Below are positions 5,920 to 7,472 of a stretch of 7,472 nucleotides of DNA, in pieces (the first letter of the stretch is position 1; each line of letters opens with the position of its first letter). The translations under genes and the position numbers were made by a program. Under the pieces are notes generated by a model. It saw only the letters and a list, made by a program, of their open reading frames with translations, was not told where the DNA came from and searched no databases. The DNA is from an uncultured Megasphaera sp. (GTDB lineage Bacteria > Bacillota > Negativicutes > Veillonellales > Megasphaeraceae): NCBI GenBank assembly GCA_900548635.1, contig URLP01000090.1:1-7472 (forward strand). The letters are read 5' to 3'.

Positions 5920-7472
5920 ATGATGACAGTGACACGGAATCAATTGAAGCGGCGCATCGCCGTGGCCAGGGGGCAGGAAGCGGGCGACCTGGTCCTTAAG
6001 AACTGCCAGATCGTCGACGTCTATACGCAGACGATACGGAAAGGGGACATCGTCATTGCCGACGGCATCATCGCCGGCGTCGGCGGTCCCTATGAAGGGA
6101 AAGAAGTCATCGATGCCGGCGGTGCGTATGCCGCGCCGGGCCTGATCGAAAGCCATATCCACATCGAATCGTCCTACGTCAGCCCTGAAGAATTCGGCCG
6201 CCTCGTCGTGCCCCTGGGAACGACGACGATTGTCGCGGATCCCCACGAAATCGTCAATGTCTGCGGCCTCGCAGGCCTTCAGTACATGATGCAGGCCGCC
6301 AAGGAAACGGCCCTCGACATCCGCTTCATGGTGCCGTCGTGCGTGCCGGCGACGCCTTTCGACCACAGCGGCGCCGTCCTGGAAGCGGCGGATATGACCG
6401 CGCCACTGGCGGATGACCGCGTCCTCGGCGTCGGTGAATTCATGAACTGCCCGGGCATCCTGAATGGCGATGACGCCGTCCTCGATAAGCTCCTCGCTGC
6501 CTACGACGCCAGGAAGCCCATCGACGGCCACAGCCCGGGCCTGCACGGCAAAGACCTGCAGGCCTATACAGCGGCAGAGATCCGCACGGACCACGAATGC
6601 TTCAGCCTCGACGACGTAGAAGAACGGCTGCGCGCCGGCATGTACGTCATGCTGCGCAATGGTTCGGCCTGCCACGACCTGCCCAACCTGGTGAAAGCCG
6701 TGACGCCTGAAAACCTGCGCCGCTTCCTGCTCTGCTCGGATGACCTCCATCCGAAGACGATCTTTGAAAAAGGCCACCTCAACGAACACCTGCGCCTCTG
6801 CGTCGCCGCCGGCCTCACGCCGCAGGCGGCCATCACCATGGCGACCCTCAATCCAGCCGACTGCTACCACTTCGACGACCGCGGCGCCCTGGCGCCGGGC
6901 AAGCGGGCGGATATCGTCCTCTTCGAAGACCTGAAGGACTTCAGGGCCGTCATGACCTTCATTGCCGGTAAGAAAGCAGCCGAAAACGGAAAATACTGCC
7001 TGCCTTTCACGCGGGCCGACTACAGCGCCGTCGGCAGCTCGGTCTGCCTTGCCGATTTCTCAGAAGAAAAATTGGTCATGCACCTTACTTCTGACCACGT
7101 GCGGACCATCGACATCGTGCCCGGCGGCGTAGTCACGGAAAAAGGGGAGGCCCATATCGAACGCGATGAAAAAGGGGACTTCGTCTATGATCCGAAAGCG
7201 GACATCGTCAAGGTCGCCGTCGTCGAACGCCATCACGGCACGGGCTGCGTCGGCCTCGGCCTCCTGCGCGGCTACGGCCTGAAACAGGGCGCCGTCGCCG
7301 TTTCCATTGCCCACGATTCGCACAACATCATCGTCGCCGGCACGAACAATGCCGACATGGCCGCGGCCGTCAAGGTCCTGGCTGACCAGAAGGGCGGCAT
7401 GGCCATCGTCCTCGGCGGCAAAGTCCTCTCTGCCATCGCCCTACCCATTGCCGGCCTGATGAGCGACCAGCC
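5920..7472 (+). CDS. ade: Adenine deaminase, 3' end beyond the window
   Basis: This cytoplasmic metalloenzyme hydrolyses adenine to hypoxanthine and ammonia (EC 3.5.4.2) in purine salvage. The frame is open from 5920 to the right edge (517 residues); the family is usually about 570-600, so the last few dozen residues are missing. The N-terminal amidohydrolase domain shows AAPGLIESHIHIESSY (71-86) with metal-ligand histidines H79 and H81, VADPHEIVNVCG (105-116), VGEFMN (171-176), DGHSPGL (202-208) with H204, LRNGSA (245-250) and CSDDLHP (272-278). The C-terminal adenine deaminase domain follows from about residue 380 and includes VVERHHGTG (434-442) and IAHDSHNIIVAG (463-474). Two ATGs stand in tandem (5920 and 5923); GGAGG (5908-5912) is 7 or 10 bases away, favouring the first. 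It is divergent from the purine permease, its likely supplier of substrate. Confidence 0.96.
   Translation, partial: MMTVTRNQLKRRIAVARGQEAGDLVLKNCQIVDVYTQTIRKGDIVIADGIIAGVGGPYEGKEVIDAGGAYAAPGLIESHIHIESSYVSPEEFGRLVVPLGTTTIVADPHEIVNVCGLAGLQYMMQAAKETALDIRFMVPSCVPATPFDHSGAVLEAADMTAPLADDRVLGVGEFMNCPGILNGDDAVLDKLLAAYDARKPIDGHSPGLHGKDLQAYTAAEIRTDHECFSLDDVEERLRAGMYVMLRNGSACHDLPNLVKAVTPENLRRFLLCSDDLHPKTIFEKGHLNEHLRLCVAAGLTPQAAITMATLNPADCYHFDDRGALAPGKRADIVLFEDLKDFRAVMTFIAGKKAAENGKYCLPFTRADYSAVGSSVCLADFSEEKLVMHLTSDHVRTIDIVPGGVVTEKGEAHIERDEKGDFVYDPKADIVKVAVVERHHGTGCVGLGLLRGYGLKQGAVAVSIAHDSHNIIVAGTNNADMAAAVKVLADQKGGMAIVLGGKVLSAIALPIAGLMSDQ

Noticed and set aside
5773..6870. A 365-codon minus frame opposite ade, running into the divergent promoter region
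   Set aside because: It lies over the well-matched adenine deaminase and begins far inside it. Its translation has no family-like motifs and it lacks a plausible RBS context.
7173..7183. Second occurrence of GGGGACTTCGT, matching the hairpin after the C_GCAxxG_C_C gene
   Set aside because: Here it is in-frame coding sequence of ade (KGDFV) and lacks the complementary arm, so it is coincidence.

Overview
The window looks like chromosomal DNA from an anaerobic member of the Negativicutes, with Megasphaera or a close relative as the best guess. This rests on general appearance: moderately high GC, strong preference for C- and G-ending codons, AT-rich promoters with good Shine-Dalgarno sequences, and the mix of families. 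No marker gene fixes the taxon. All genes are ordinary housekeeping or transport genes. I see no mobile element, CRISPR array, tRNA, rRNA or clear riboswitch.

Layout: (1) 3-473, the C-terminal end of an amino acid permease on the plus strand, cut by the left edge. (2) 618-4232, a tight plus-strand run of four genes: threonine synthase (thrC), a 10-TM EamA/DMT transporter starting with TTG, a VTT/DedA-superfamily (TVP38/TMEM64) membrane protein whose ATG overlaps the end of the transporter gene, and a small cysteine-rich C_GCAxxG_C_C protein. Gaps are 17 bp, -14 bp and 18 bp, so one transcript with translational coupling is likely. (3) 4233-4357, a convergent intergenic spacer with a hairpin right after the stop, a nested imperfect inverted repeat, and a textbook bidirectional terminator (A7, stem, T7). 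(4) 4358-5752, a minus-strand AzgA-type NCS2 purine permease. (5) 5753-5919, a compact divergent promoter region with two well-formed promoters and two perfect palindromes placed where operators would be expected. (6) 5920 to the right edge, adenine deaminase (ade). It has no stop inside the window and lacks only its last few dozen codons.

Functionally there are two modules. The right one is purine salvage: the permease brings in adenine, guanine or hypoxanthine, and adenine deaminase converts adenine to hypoxanthine plus ammonia. The divergent arrangement with shared candidate operators suggests co-regulation. The left module joins the last step of threonine synthesis to a DMT-family transporter, which could be a threonine or homoserine exporter (inference from coupling). 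The two downstream genes have no firm function.

I did not find a convincing undescribed system. The best leads are the palindromes between the purine genes, the thrC-exporter coupling, and the structured spacer between the convergent genes.
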